This document shows, piece after piece, positions 20,742 through 31,174 of a stretch of DNA of 64,000 nucleotides; the stretch's first letter is position 1, and each line of letters opens with the position of its first letter. The stretch is from Callosobruchus maculatus (taxonomy: Eukaryota; Arthropoda; Insecta; Coleoptera; Chrysomelidae). The stretch covers positions 11,922,001-11,986,000 of the forward strand of contig CATOUR010000008.1 of assembly GCA_951848785.1 (NCBI GenBank), read 5' to 3'. The notes beneath the pieces were generated by a model. It saw only the letters and a program-made list of their open reading frames with translations, made no database searches and had not been told where the DNA came from. The translations under genes and the position numbers were made by a program.

Positions 20742-21904
20742 CTATCATCATCATAGTCACAATGTCTTAACAGACATGTTGTGAACTCGCAAAATACATT
20801 AAGTCGGAGCTAGAGTATTGCCGACACGAATATTATCAATAGTTTTGAGCACTGTAGCTCGCCATCGTTGGCGATTTGTTGTCAGTTTAGTGGCGCTCTT
20901 GACACCCATATCCAGCAACTGTTTCGTCGTATCCACCCAGCGTGTAGGGGGCGGCCACGGCGCGGCCCACTCGGGGCATGACCCTGAACTACAAGTTTCT
21001 CCATATTATCGCTTCTGTGTATATGTCCGAAGAATGTAAGCATTCTCGTCGACACAATGGAGGATAGTCTCTTTGGATTACCGACCTCATCCAGTATGGA
21101 GACGTTAGCTCGATGGGCGGTATAAGGATGCGAGCTCGATCTGCCTTTTTAACAGTCCAAGTTTCCGAGGCATACAAAAATATGGAGAACACAAGATACT
21201 GAACCAGCGACATTTTTGTAGCTTTAGTGATGTTATGGTCACGCCATATTTTAGTAAGCTTTGTCATGGCCACACGTGCCTGTTGAATGCGCCGTCGAAT
21301 CTCATTTTCACAGCTACCCGAATTATCGATCAAAGAACCGAGGTATATAAAACTTTGAACTACTTCACAACGGCCTATTGACTTTATTTCCCGATAATTA
21401 TCATGCTCTCTATCTACGATCATAACCTTGGTCTTATTGTAGTTAATACCAAGCCTATACTCTGCACTACGTTGTTCTAAGATGTTTAATAGAGCTACTA
21501 GTTCTTCCTGAGAAGCTGCAGTAAGGGTTGTATCGTCAGCAAATCTTAAGTTGGATATTTTGCATCCGCCAATAGTTACACCGCCATTCCAGTTGTCTAA
21601 TGCCTGTCTCATCACAAGTTCAGAGTAAATGTTAAACAACATCGGAGATAATACACATCCCTGACGAACTCCTTTTCTGGTTGCAGTTTGACTAGACAGG
21701 TTACCATCAATTCTTACACGAGCCGAATTAGACTCGTAGAGTTGCTGTATGAGAAACACTAGGTGATAAGGAACTCCCATAGAGATGAGGATTTCCCACA
21801 GTTTGGGCCACTTTACGTTATCAAACGCCTTAGAGTAGTCCAAAAAGCAGATAAAAACCGGAAAATAATGCTCTCTGGCTTTTTCAACATAGTAGTATAC
21901 TATA
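20742..21904 (-). pseudogene. RTE-like LINE, RT palm to C-terminus, copy 1
   Basis: On the minus strand the frame from about 21890 carries motif A CFLDYSKAFDNVKWPKLW, motif B GVRQGCVLSPMLFN, motif C RFADDTTLTAAS (both catalytic aspartates present) and the thumb YLGSLIDNSGS. It also has the tail ASETWTVKKADRARI and, after a frameshift near 21150, FGHIHRSDNMEKL. The 3' end (about 20740-20785) has CTGTTAAGACATTGTGACTA and a GAT-rich tail. CTATTA flanks both ends (20736-20741 and 21905-21910), a weak 6-base duplication. A second copy is at 47160-47929. The endonuclease is missing by 5' truncation. Confidence 0.8.
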
Positions 21905-21910
21905 CTATTA

Positions 21911-22440
21911 AGAAAATACAACGACGATAATAGAAAGAAAGTCATACCAATTTGTCCTCAGGTAGAATACCAGGAAAATCGTTACACATTATATGACCAG
22001 ATTCACGGCTCGTAAAGCCATTAATTTTGTAAATCCCAGATGATCTTAAAAATGAATTTTCAACACGGGTGAACCGTTACAATCTTACAAGTGTGGGAGT
22101 GTGGCGTACAATGCAAGTCTAGAATAAATTTTAAAACTAACGTTATCGCCCTACATAAACAGAATAATCAGACGTAGAACAATAAATTAAACGGACAATG
22201 AACAGTAGCAATTTAGGATTACTAATAAAGCCCTTATTCTAACTCTAGCATAGCGAAAGACAAACATAATATTTTCCGGGTACCTGGCATGCATTTATTT
22301 AAACAGTGACATTTCTCTTCCTTGTAAACAGACCAACGCATGTTCATACGCTTACCTATTTCTGTATGTGTTTGTGACCAGTGACGTAACAAAAATTAAA
22401 AGAAAAGAGGGCAACGTTTTATTGTCAGATGTATCATTAT
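21911..22440. other. Unassigned region
   Basis: The minus strand shows a short coding-like run (SRESGHIMCNDFPGILPED, about 21950-22010) that I do not recognise. The rest is AT-rich with no repeat partner in the window. Confidence 0.25.
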
Positions 22441-23170
22441 AGAGTTGTTGCAGTTTGTTACTGCAATTTATTTTTGAATGACAGCAAATGTCTGGCATGC
22501 TTTTCTTTATAATAAGCGAGACGTACATTTTCAATGTCCTCGTTTCCAATCGCATGTCATCAGAATGGAAGTGACTTTCGAGTGTGTGAAATCGGAGAGG
22601 AAACTGTGGAACACGTCATATTATGAGTGTCGAGAGTCATCTTATATACCGTACATTAACAAAGACAAGTAGGGTCACTCGCCGTGCCGACTTTGATTTG
22701 AGTCTCACAAATGCGAACCGCCTCGATTAGAGAGGGGTTCCCTTCGTGCGGTGTCGTTTGCTTACAGGGAATCCGACTGTGCGATATTGTCGACGTCAAC
22801 AGTCGACGTTCACTTTAATTATAGATCCGACCGCTTGTATCCCGTGCACCGTGTCGCGTGTTAGTGTTAGGTGGACTGATCCTGTAAACCACAGCTGTTA
22901 GCGTTCGGCTACTGCTCGAGATCAGCGGGCGCCAGAATTCGCCAGCTTGCGTAGTATCCGAGAGCAGAATTGGAAAGCCAACATTGGGGGCGGGTCTTAG
23001 AGTGACCCTACTTGTCTTTGTTAATGTACGGTGTTTTATATTAGAGAGTGTGCGTTCGGTGAGTCTTGGCCTACACCTGCCCATATAAGGGAGATGTCCC
23101 CAAACGATTTATCCGCCTTCCTAAAATCGGCAGGATAGACGATGAACTGAGAAAACAACTCCCTAGGAAG
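22440..23170 (+). pseudogene. Jockey-type C-terminal Zn-knuckle region, split by a MITE
   Basis: The + frame before 22640 reads CEIGEETVEHVIL. After the MITE it continues with RECAFGESWPTPAHI and MSPNDLSAFLKSAG, the usual end of jockey/R1-type polyproteins (C-x2-C-x-E-E-T-x-E-H-x-x-x-C then S-P-N-D-L). Removal of 22648-23031 restores the reading order, apart from one stop. The upstream RNase H is not recognisable. Confidence 0.6.
22648..23031. mobile_element. MITE M2, 33 bp TIRs
   Basis: ACCGTACATTAACAAAGACA at the left is matched perfectly by its inverted copy at the right over 33 bases (22648-22680 and 22999-23031). The element is 384 bases with no useful frame and has several GTCGAC sites near the centre. 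TTATAT lies next to both ends, three bases removed on the right, so a 6-8 base target duplication is likely but not exact. Confidence 0.75.
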
Positions 23171-23174
23171 GCAC

Positions 23175-23895
23175 AACGGACCAGTTGTGGCCTAAGTTCA
23201 ATGGGACTACCCAGCTTCAGATACAGAAGTTCAAAGAAAAATCTGCTTCTGAAACCTTTTGTTGACTAAGCTATCGCTGTTTTTCATGGTTCGGTTAAAC
23301 ATTAAAACTAACAGTCTTCTTCAATACTTTTTAGTTTATTGTATTTAAACCATCAACAGGCGCCCTTGAATGATAAAACATTGTGTGCATATGATAATAA
23401 AAAATACAAAATTATGAATTGTGTATCAAAGTAGTAGACTCTCTTTTGCTCTAGTAAAATATAGCATAGAGACAATAGATGAATTTTATTTTTAGAAACC
23501 GAAAATAATAGCACGCGAATGTAACTAGCATGTAACAAATATAAAGGAGCTATTTACGAATTACCCAAATTTAATAAATTTCTTATCGGACAATTCGGCG
23601 ATGTACATAACAACTTGATAAAGTAGGGCTTCTGCATCTTGTAAAAATCTAACAAACCATATTAATTTATATACGTATAAAAAATCTTTCACCCACATTA
23701 TTCTGCAATGTTGTGCCACCATTTTAAGAACATCTGTGTATTTTAGAACTCCTGAAAACGCCGCGCAGGTGACTCAGCTATCTAAACCCGTAGAAGCTGC
23801 TTCAAAAAGAAACACAAATTTACAAAAATATAACCGACATCTAGTATGGTGATTGTACGTAGGTTTTTTACTATTATTATCCCTGAATTTCCTTG
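23175..23895. other. AT-rich unassigned region
   Basis: I recognise no gene or repeat. Frames of 60-75 codons here look like chance in AT-rich DNA. Confidence 0.25.
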
Positions 23896-23897
23896 AC

Positions 23898-24551
23898 ACG
23901 TGATATTCTCCTAAAAAAAAGTTCAAAAACTGAGTGGAAGGTTTGTAGGTAGTATAGGGCCTATCATACCATGCTTTGAAAACTTTTTTGTACCTCAACG
24001 CTTGGAACTCACCCTCAACTTTTGTTTTTCTACACGAATTAAGTCCCTATTTCATTTAAAATCTTGTAGTATCTTTGATTTTATACGAAAGCTTAATTTT
24101 TTCGTAAAATCATAAGCATAACGTAACTAAGAATTCGCTTGACGCAAAAAATGGATAAAAATAGAACTAAGTGGGTTTCTAAGGATACTGAATGACCTGT
24201 AGAACACGCTTAATATAGGAAAAGTTGTGGGGTGCAATTTAGAAAAAAAAATAGAGAAGTCAAAACATTTTTTTCGAAAGATGGTGGTATGTCACTCAGT
24301 ACCTTTGAAAAGCCCACAAAAACTAATTCTTTATCTGTTCTTATTACGAAACTATACAAAGAAATTCTAATTTTATTTATTTTATGCTTATGACTTTACA
24401 AAAAAGTAGTTTTTTTTATAAAATCAAAGGTACTAAAATATTTTAAATAAATTAATTTGTGTAGAAAGAATTATTAGGTGCTAATTGGAAAAAAAAAGTT
24501 AAGGGTGAGTTTTAAGGGTTGAAGTACCAAAACAGTTTGTTGAAAGCATGG

Positions 24552-24587
<36 letters not shown>

Positions 24588-24725
24588 GTATATTTCATCC
24601 AAAGATCTAAATCCATAGATATAAGACACGTCAAAATACAGTAGGTATGATGGTCGTTGTAGAGTAGTTTCAAACATTTCACTGAATTTTCGTTCGAAAT
24701 TTTTTTGGTACAAGAATATCACGTA
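23898..24725. mobile_element. Fold-back element F, copy 1
   Basis: The left arm (23898-24040) and right arm (24478-24715) are inverted copies: GTGATATTCTCC, AAAACTGAGTGG, TTTTTGTACCTCAAC and AACTCACCCTCAACTTTT read back as AAAAAGTTAAGGGTGAGTTT, GTTGAAGTACC and AATATCAC. A (GATA)9 run splits the right arm. Related copies are at 39452-39806 and 59490-59935. There is no transposase. Confidence 0.7.
24552..24588. repeat. (GATA)9 microsatellite
   Basis: A clean GATA run of about nine units lies inside the right arm of fold-back element F and displaces its terminal 110 bases. Confidence 0.9.
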
Positions 24726-24729
24726 TATA

Positions 24730-25400
24730 CATTTATAGCTAGTTATATTTATACTCTCATATACAATTTATATTTTCTTTTTATTTTCTTGTCATATACG
24801 CACAATTTTTCATCATTTATACACACCTGAGGATGGTTTTAAACACTATAAACCGAAACGCAGTGAATGTTATCTTTAAAGTTTTACTCAAATCCATGAA
24901 AAGCATACATAACTTATAGACGCGGGCACTGGAAAAATAAATTTAAATACACCACTGCCCCAAACAAATATAAACAGTTCCGTCCTATAAAATATTCAAA
25001 ATCCACTAAATTTAACTGCAGCTATACAGCTAATTAAGAAACGCATCGTAGCGCAGTAGTAGCGTAGGTATGTACGTAGAGAGCAGAGGAATAAGCAAAC
25101 AGAAAATGCACTTAGGTGGGGATTATTTATTTATAAACAAGCCGTGCTCCAGCTGGAGCCTGGCGAGGAGGGAACGGGGTAAATACGGCGAACAGGTGAG
25201 TGGTAGGCTGACTGTTAGACGGCAGTGAGAAGCAATTCTCGTCGCGGAAGCAATTCTGAAAGAGGAATTATTTAAGGGCTGTAGGTCAGGTAGCAGGGGT
25301 AATGTCGTTAGCCGGTTTTCTAGCAATCAATGCTTCACTAGAACTATACAGCTGGGACAAACGTCTTCTTCTGTCTAAAATTGAATCATAAAGTTACAAC
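24730..25400. other. Unassigned region
   Basis: AT-rich to 25070, then a less AT-rich stretch (25120-25330) with no recognised protein or repeat partner. Confidence 0.25.
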
Positions 25401-25401
25401 T

Positions 25402-25669
25402 CGAGAATAGCCACCATAGTGAAGCGACAGAACCTGTGAGCACCTTTTATGTTCGGCGGGTCATTATTGGTGACCTTGAATTGGCTTCAACCTACACGCA
25501 TCCACAGTATAGAGCAATTCCACGACCGTAACCTCAAACGTCTTGATCAGCTGATATTGAGCAGCCGCACGTGGAGTTTGACGGTTTGACATTTGTCCAC
25601 AATAACCCCGCGCATGCGTTATGAAAATCGGTCTCTGCTGTGTCGCTTCTCTGTGATGGCTATTCTCGG
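25402..25669. mobile_element. MITE M1, copy 2, with 9 bp TSD
   Basis: This 268-base copy matches 19461-19731 throughout (CAGCTGATATTG, GTGGAGTTTGACGGTTTGAC, TATTCTCG). A perfect 9-base duplication GTTACAACT flanks it (25393-25401 and 25670-25678). A 9-base duplication with long TIRs points to a Mutator-like source; 8 bases would suggest hAT. Confidence 0.85.
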
Positions 25670-25689
25670 GTTACAACTATAATTTTTTA

Positions 25690-26365
25690 GGGCCGGTTGT
25701 ACAATGCAAGCTTAAGCTTCGGTTTAAAGTAAGCCGACGTAAACCACGTCAGTTACAAAACGTCCATTGTACAATGCTGACTTAGCCCCCACTCCAAGCT
25801 TAAGGGTCTAGGGTATAGCACGCGAAATTTAGAATCCAAGAAAATACGTATTCCGGTGTTAGCGAGGAGGTGCAGCCGCCTGTTCCCTTTCTCCAGCATG
25901 TGTGTCTAAGACGAGGGGAGATAAGTCCAAAAATCCAGCGGTAAGATCAAAAGGTCCAAAGGTAAGGTCCAAAGGTAAGGTCCAAAGGTCACCATAAAAA
26001 TGAATTGCGCATTTCCAAGCTCCTGGCGTTACCTTTAAACTTACACTCAAAGAGCAAATTGAAGAAGAAAGCTTGCGCTTGTGCAACTATTTAGCCTTTT
26101 TTTGATATCGTGTTTGGTTGTTAAATTATAGGCATTTATAAAATGTATTATTCTGCATTGCGAGTTTTTTTGCACATTAAAACACTTTTTTGAGAAAATC
26201 AAAAATAGCTGTCATACATTAAGGTCTTAACTATCGCCTTCTGAAATATTATATATAGTTTGGAAATAGAGTGAGTTATGTGAGAAATCGTGAGTCCGTG
26301 TTTTACATGGCAAATACGTACCTATGTATAAATGTGTGCATCCGGGCCCCTTAACACGAGCTCAC
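25690..26365 (-). mobile_element. Dispersed repeat A, copy 2
   Basis: This is the reverse complement of repeat A at 9830-10375, with three or four copies of the 13-base unit GGTCCAAAGGTAA at about 25950-25990. It is longer at the left, with GGTTGTACAATGC at 25687 and CATTGTACAATGC at 25769. No frame is open for more than 75 codons. An unclassified non-autonomous element is the best description. Confidence 0.7.
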
Positions 26366-26395
26366 GTAAGCCGAGGCTAAAGTGGGAGTTCCAGG

Positions 26396-26700
26396 AGTTT
26401 TTGTTTTTAAGTTTAAACTACATAATTATCTGTTTTGCTTGTTATTTGTTTATGTTTAAAATACTACACTTAAGTTTTTGAAAAATAGTTTATATTATTT
26501 TGTAGAAGCTTTTGTTTTTAAGTTGGAAATACATTATTTTGTTTTCTTTTTTCACTGTTCAAGTTAGAAACATTAAACTTAAGGTTTTTAAAATAGGTGT
26601 TTAATTTTGTTTTCTGGAAGTTTTTGTTTTTAAGGTTAAAGTAGGTACATAATTATATGTTTCGTTTTTTTATTGCTTAGTTTTAAAGATTCTTATTTGT
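26396..26700. repeat. Tandem repeat of about 111 bp, 2.7 units
   Basis: AGTTTTTGTTTTTAAG starts units at about 26396, 26507 and 26618. Each is followed by AAACTACAT or AAATACAT and later ACTTAAG.TTTT. The units have diverged noticeably. Nothing is coded. Confidence 0.65.
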
Positions 26701-26727
26701 GTGGTATATGTGTAAAAAAGGGCAGAT

Positions 26728-27612
26728 ATAAATTGCAGCCGCGGTTAGGGTATAATATTATAAATCTCAAGTATGACCATAAAAGATGTTGTAAATTGCA
26801 GCAAGGATCCCTCATCGGCTTATCGGCGTAGCCGCAAGGGGTGGATTACGGTTAGTCTACCTGTTTGGAGGTATTCTAAAAATTAATTTGGATTTGTATA
26901 GCAAAATATTATATAATAATGTTATGTGACAGGTCAAATTAATTTTTATCTGAAGCAACAATTCGGTGGCACTTACTTACCTACTTCTGTTAGTGATCTT
27001 GAAAACTATATGACATCATAATGATTTTTTTAAATTACAAACCCAAAGTTTTATTCGCACTTGTTATAGAGATTGTGAAATTCTCTACTTAACTAACTAG
27101 AACTTAACTAGAAAAGTTAATTTCTTGTTACTAAATAGTCTGCATATAAAGACACCCTTGCATCAGCAGGCTGAATTCCTGCCAAGTCGAAAGAATAAGC
27201 GTTAGCTACTTCGTTAGGATTCAGAAATTGCAGGCCAAATGTATATTTTAAAATATTATGGAATGGTTAACCATTTACCAATATCGGTCAAATTTTTGTA
27301 TTAACTCGCTAGACCTAGATTTTGAATTTACGCCACCACGCTTGACCCAAGTGACATCGACATCCAAAAAATCTGAACTTCAGGTCAAACATTTTTTACT
27401 GCAGTGTGTATTGCTTTTTAAAAATCTATTACTACAGTTGTTGGTTCTAAATTTAAACTGTTTTTACAACAAATAAGTAACTACAATCTCATCTATCCCT
27501 AACAGAGGGTCATCCGCTGCAATTTACATGTTTACCTGAAATGGATAAATAACCAGCCGCTGCAATTTTCATATCCCGGATTAAGAATACTTGACCATCG
27601 CTGCAATTTGCA
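26728..27612. repeat. Element with repeated AAATTGCAGC motifs at both ends
   Basis: AAATTGCAGC occurs on + at 26732 and 26788 and on the minus strand at about 27513, 27558 and 27590, so the motif faces inward from both sides. Such clustered sub-terminal repeats are typical of transposase binding regions. The interior is AT-rich without a long frame. Confidence 0.45.
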
Positions 27613-27619
27613 ATCGCCG

Positions 27620-28054
27620 GTAAAAAAATATTAAATTTTTAATAAAACTTAAAAGTAAATATCTCTGAAATTTTATTACCGTCTCTCACTGGGTTAGGGG
27701 TAATAGGGGGCGGCCACTTATCATTTGCACACGGGCAACACAAACACTTGGCGCGGCCCTGAGTTAAGGTTTCATTGCCATTCCAACTCTGAACCTGTCA
27801 GCTCAACTCGGTCTCTGACAGATCGCATCGCGGCATTGAGCTCGCCATCCTCAGTCACAGGAAACTCTGGCGGCATTTCCGACTGATTGGCCAACGCGCA
27901 ATTTAACCTTTGATTAATTTCGGTTAATGATGGAGCAGTTAATTGCTTATTGTCTCTTGTGAGCCACCGGACGGAGTGCGGCCATCAAATTAACGTGAGT
28001 CCGGTGTGTGTTTCCGCGCACGTGTAACAACACCGCAATTGACGATGAAATAAC
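27620..28054. other. Non-repetitive island
   Basis: No repeat partner was seen. The segment 27770-28050 is less AT-rich than its neighbours and includes TTGATTAATTTCGGTTAATG and CAGTTAATTGC at 27910-27945, homeodomain-type sites. It may be single-copy regulatory DNA, without proof. Confidence 0.25.
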
Positions 28055-28056
28055 TA

Positions 28057-29649
28057 CAGGGTGTTCCGGTGATCATGTTACAAACTTCTAGGGTAGATAA
28101 AACACACGAAAGTAAGAAAAAAAGTGTATATGAACATGGGTCCGGAAACGCTTCCTCAGGGAACTAGGGCCCTTCGAAGATGACCTTCGAAAACTACTCT
28201 TCGTTTTATAGCTTCGGTACTACTACAGCTATCGCCACCAATTTTGAAACATGAAATGTAGTTGGTAGGTTCACCAATTTGAGCCTTCCGGGCTTTGTCA
28301 TCTTTAGCCAGGGGCGTACAAACCAGGGGGTATTTGGGTAAATTTGACCCTACTCCTCTAAGGAGCCAATTTCTTGCCATTTTTACATCTGATTATGTTT
28401 CTCCAATGCCTTTTACATAAAAAATGTACTCTCAGTAATAGTCGCTATCTGTCACCCTTTCCTCGGAAACCGCCACTAAGTCAGATACATTAATTGATTC
28501 CTATTGCACCTATCCAGTTTGATCACGTTGGCGTTGGTTTATTAAAATTTATCTAGTTGTCAAAAATCTGTCAATAAAATATTGTGTCGCCAGTTAATCA
28601 TGGATTATACTTTCGGCGAATAAGCCGATATGCTATTAATTTATGGCGAAGTCCATTGCAATGGAAGAGCCGCTTCAAGATTGTATCACGAGCGGTTTCC
28701 TGCTGACGTTTTCACTGACGTCAATTCAAATAATATGCTACGTATATGCTATATGCAATAAATGTATTGAACGTGGTGGCAGGCATTTTCAGCAATTGTT
28801 ATTTTGAATTTATTTTGGTACGTACAGGGTCAGTCAACGACACCGTTAGTAAATTCATCTTCAGGACAAAAATTTACTCTGTCTTCTCCTTGACTCACTC
28901 GTCAAACCTGTTTGTGTCACTTGTTTATTTTGTACTTTTGAAACTTCTAAACTTATAGTTTTTCATTGGTGCTCGTGAATGATTTATTGCGAATTTATTA
29001 TTAGTTTTTATTATATAGGTTTAATTGTTTTTTTTTTGGAATATTTTGTATACGCTCCCTTTTAGTTTTTATACCCCCAATTTCGAAAAGGCAATAAATC
29101 TCCCTAATCTACTTTCATTAAAGAAGATTTGACTAACTTTTAAAGCTCACTATCTGTACTGAACTTCATTTTCATATTTCAACGTACTCGTAATAATTTG
29201 AGACCAATAATCTATTTTTGATTGGATTTAGCCATTTTCCGAGGAAACTGTGACAGATAGCGACTATGACTGAGAGTACCTTTTTTATGTAAAAGGCATT
29301 GGAGAATCATAATCAGATATAAAAATGGGGAGAAATTGACGCTTTAGAGGAGTAGGGTCAAATTTACCCAAATACCCCCCTGGTTTGTACGCCCCTGATT
29401 AAAGGTGACAAAGCTCGGAGGACTCAAATGGATGAACCTACCAACTACATTTCATGTTTTAAAAATGGTGGCGATAGCTGCAGTAGTACCGAAGCTATAA
29501 AACGAAGGGTAGCTTTTGAAGGTCATCTTCAAAGGGCCCTAGGACCCTAAGGAAGCGTTTCCGGACTCATGTTCATATGAATTTTTTTTCTTATTTTCGT
29601 GTATTTTATCTACTTTAGAAGTTTGTAACATGACCACCGGAACACCCTG
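28057..29649. mobile_element. Tc1/mariner-like element with about 0.4 kb inverted arms
   Basis: The termini CAGGGTGTTCCGGTG are inverted copies flanked by TA on both sides (28055-28056, 29650-29651). The arms 28057-28475 and 29237-29649 are inverted copies throughout (for example CCAACTACATTTCATGTTT, CAAATTTACCCAAATACCCC, TGACAGATAGCGACTAT). The 760-base centre holds only the first part of a transposase frame. It is a deletion derivative that could move only with help from another copy. Confidence 0.85.
28600..28740 (+). pseudogene. Transposase N-terminal helix-turn-helix remnant
   Basis: From the ATG at 28600 the frame reads MDYTFGE, stop, ADMLLIYGEVHCNGRAASRL, then YHERFP. This resembles the N-terminal helix-turn-helix (DUF4817-type) found in a group of insect Tc1/mariner-type transposases. 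One stop follows codon 7 and the catalytic domain is gone. Confidence 0.6.
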
Positions 29650-29861
29650 TATAATGTACGTCGTATAAGTTCAATTGAGACACGGCCTGCACATCCGTCA
29701 AATCGACAGACGTTTCCTTTGTATTTTGTTTACATGGCATATCGGCAGCTTGGGGCTGTCATCGGGGGTTTTATATGTATTAAAATGCTAAACTTGATAA
29801 GAAGAGCGATTGAGTTTCTCAAAGACCGCTTTAGACTACACTATATAAATTTGGTATTTGG

Positions 29862-30124
29862 GAGGTAAGTTAGCTCAGCGGGTAGAGCCAAGGGCTCATG
29901 ACTTTATGGTCCCGGGGTTCGATTTCCGTTAGTGGCAGAAAGTTATTCGTGGTTTTTTCCATGAGAGGTATATTTAAAAAAAAACTAAAAAAACCTCGGC
30001 GAGGATCCTTACATGAGGAATCACTGTTGGCCTTTAAGTTAACAGTACTGTTCCTAGAGTGGCGCCGGAATACAGTAACAAAGCCTACACAGAACACCAG
30101 GCTAATGACCACAGAAAAAAGAAT
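29862..30124 (+). mobile_element. tRNA-derived SINE, copy 2
   Basis: A perfect A box TAGCTCAGCGGG (29871-29882) and a near-perfect B box GGTTCGATTTC (29916-29926) form the head. The tail GGCGCCGGAATACAGTAACA, followed by AAGCCTACACAGAACAC, is shared with the SINE at 12722. TATTTGG flanks both sides (29855-29861, 30125-30131), a possible 7-base duplication. It would be transcribed by RNA polymerase III if active. Confidence 0.75.
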
Positions 30125-30299
30125 TATTTGGTTCAATTTTACAACTGTAAAAATAGGCCAGCATGCATCAGATTGTTTCAAGAGTGTAAATTAAACTAAA
30201 ATTGAATAAAAAATAGGACATATACTACTTCCATTCAATTACTAGGCTTGGGGAATTGGCATTTTAAATGTAGTTATCGTTCACAATCTTTTCTGATGT

Positions 30300-30890
30300 G
30301 GTCGTATTTTGCCGATTTTTTCAAATTCCTACTGATTTTTCGCGATTTTTCCCCAAGTTTCCGTCAATTTTTTTAAACTAGTTAAGATTCTTATTGTTTT
30401 TTAAAAATTTTGCCAAAGTTTTACAGATTTTTTTCCTTTCATTCGATCCATCGCAGTTTTAAGGGTTGCGCCCCGCACTTTCCTATTTTTTCTGGTTATT
30501 CCTGTTCCATATTTTTAATCTCTGTTTCCAATCCTTGCCTGTTTGTTGTCATTTTTCTGAGGTTTCTACCAGTTTCTCGATTTTCACTGATGGCTAACGA
30601 TTTTTTCTGCTGCTTCCCAATTTTAAACAATGTTTAACAATTATTCTCGATTGTTCCCGGTTTTTTAAAATGTACCCCAAGATTTCCTGTTTATTCTAAT
30701 TTTTTAGTCAAATTTTCCACATTTTGAGTGATTTTTATCAGTTTTCCTCATCATTCATGAATAAACCACAATCTCCCAATTGTTTATGGTTTTTTCCATT
30801 TTTATGGGTGTTCCGGTCTACTACCGATTTTTCCTAGTTTTTCTCAGGTTTTACCAATACTTCCCGGTTCATCGCTATTTACCCCTAGTG
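30300..30890. repeat. T-rich degenerate tract
   Basis: Repeated TTTTTCCCGATTT-like words with poly-T give a pyrimidine-rich + strand for about 590 bases. Periodicity is not clean. The small frames within it (75-115 codons) are low-complexity artefacts. Confidence 0.5.
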
Positions 30891-30951
30891 GAAATTGACT
30901 TACATGTGATTCCGGAAGTGTTCTGCGTAAGGCTTTCGCGGCCATCGTCCA

Positions 30952-31165
30952 ATGAATTTGTGGTTCTTGGGTTTTTAGGCCGGCGTCGTTTAGCGTTAAA
31001 GCTTGACGTTTCGCCACCACGAGTGGATGGCATCTTCAAAATACAGTATTTTGGAAGTCGCCGAAGTGAAATAGCTTCTGAAGATGCCATCCACTCGTGG
31101 TGGCGAAATGTCAAGCTTTATAGCTAAACGACGCCGGCCTAAAAACCCAAGAACCACAAATTCAT
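30952..31165. repeat. Fold-back palindrome, 87 bp arms
   Basis: Arms 30952-31038 and 31079-31165 are inverted copies with about four mismatches, separated by 40 bases. They include GGCCGGCGTCGTTTAGC and GCCACCACGAGTGGATGGCA. TCCGGAAGT occurs just outside on the right (31165-31173) and at 30911-30919 on the left, a possible 9-base target duplication if 32 further bases belong to the left end. Confidence 0.8.
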
Positions 31166-31174
31166 CCGGAAGTA

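Noticed and set aside
30780..31127. 115-codon + frame at the T-rich tract and palindrome
   Set aside because: Low-complexity start and a palindromic end; no recognised domain.
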